From contig DDIK01000053.1 in the NCBI GenBank assembly GCA_002338505.1, positions 1 through 13,176 of the forward strand: DNA of 13,176 nt, written 5' to 3'. Shown here in pieces: positions 13,175 through 13,176 of this stretch. A program made the position numbers and the translations under genes. Numbering within the stretch: position 1 is the first letter of the stretch; each line of letters opens with the position of its first letter. Source of the DNA: Bacteriovorax sp. UBA1852. GTDB taxonomy: Bacteria > Bdellovibrionota > Bacteriovoracia > Bacteriovoracales > Bacteriovoracaceae. Below the pieces are notes generated by a model. The model had not been told where the DNA came from and made no database searches. It was given only the letters and a program-made list of their open reading frames with translations.

Positions 13175-13176
13175 TA

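Noticed and set aside
1..13176. CRISPR arrays, tRNA or rRNA genes, insertion sequences, defence or phage cassettes
   Set aside because: I saw no regular repeat-spacer pattern, no transposase, integrase or nuclease motifs, and no cloverleaf-like sequence; nearly all the DNA is accounted for by coding genes.

Overview
The window is an AT-rich, densely packed bacterial chromosome segment with no mobile elements, no RNA genes that I can see, and no intergenic gap over 200 bp. The content suggests a member of the Bdellovibrionota, most likely a Bacteriovorax/Halobacteriovorax-type organism. The pointers are a Tad/Flp-type secretion ATPase, a PilZ protein, many small exported proteins without a clear family, orphan two-component parts, and a phasin-like protein beside a Coq10-like protein. 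The assignment is inference from gene content and base composition, not from a marker gene.

Layout. 1-1521 (minus): a small exported cupredoxin-like protein followed by a CpaF/TadA-type ATPase that runs off the left edge. 1710-2493 (plus): a two-CBS protein overlapping a stand-alone receiver domain. 2497-3733 (minus): an operon of a stand-alone NIF3/YqfO-like domain, pterin-4a-carbinolamine dehydratase and an exported small heat-shock protein. 3933-4811 (plus): a secreted HExxH zinc peptidase with its own strong terminator. 4897-6059 (minus): two exported proteins of unknown function. 6139-7086 (minus): an isopenicillin-N-synthase-type 2-oxoglutarate/Fe(II) oxygenase, preceded by a possible 24-residue membrane peptide. 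7263-9069 (minus): a receiver protein overlapping a PAS-PAS histidine kinase. 9151-11561 (minus): class II fructose-bisphosphatase (glpX), a Coq10-like SRPBCC protein, a phasin-like protein and the PLP-binding protein YggS. 11642-12370 (minus): a PilZ protein. 12518-13174 (plus): phosphatidylglycerophosphate synthase (pgsA), divergent from the PilZ gene across a region with a perfect 10-bp inverted repeat.

How the genes fit together. The window mixes housekeeping (glpX, pgsA, yggS, phhB) with signalling (two receiver proteins, a PAS kinase, CBS and PilZ proteins) and exported factors (peptidase, chaperone, cupredoxin-like protein, two unknowns). I find no single cassette that stands out as a new defence or biosynthetic system. 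The most unusual items are the exported small heat-shock protein, the ligand-depleted cupredoxin-like protein joined to cpaF, the CBS-receiver pair, a likely leaderless response-regulator start, and the dyad between the PilZ and pgsA genes.
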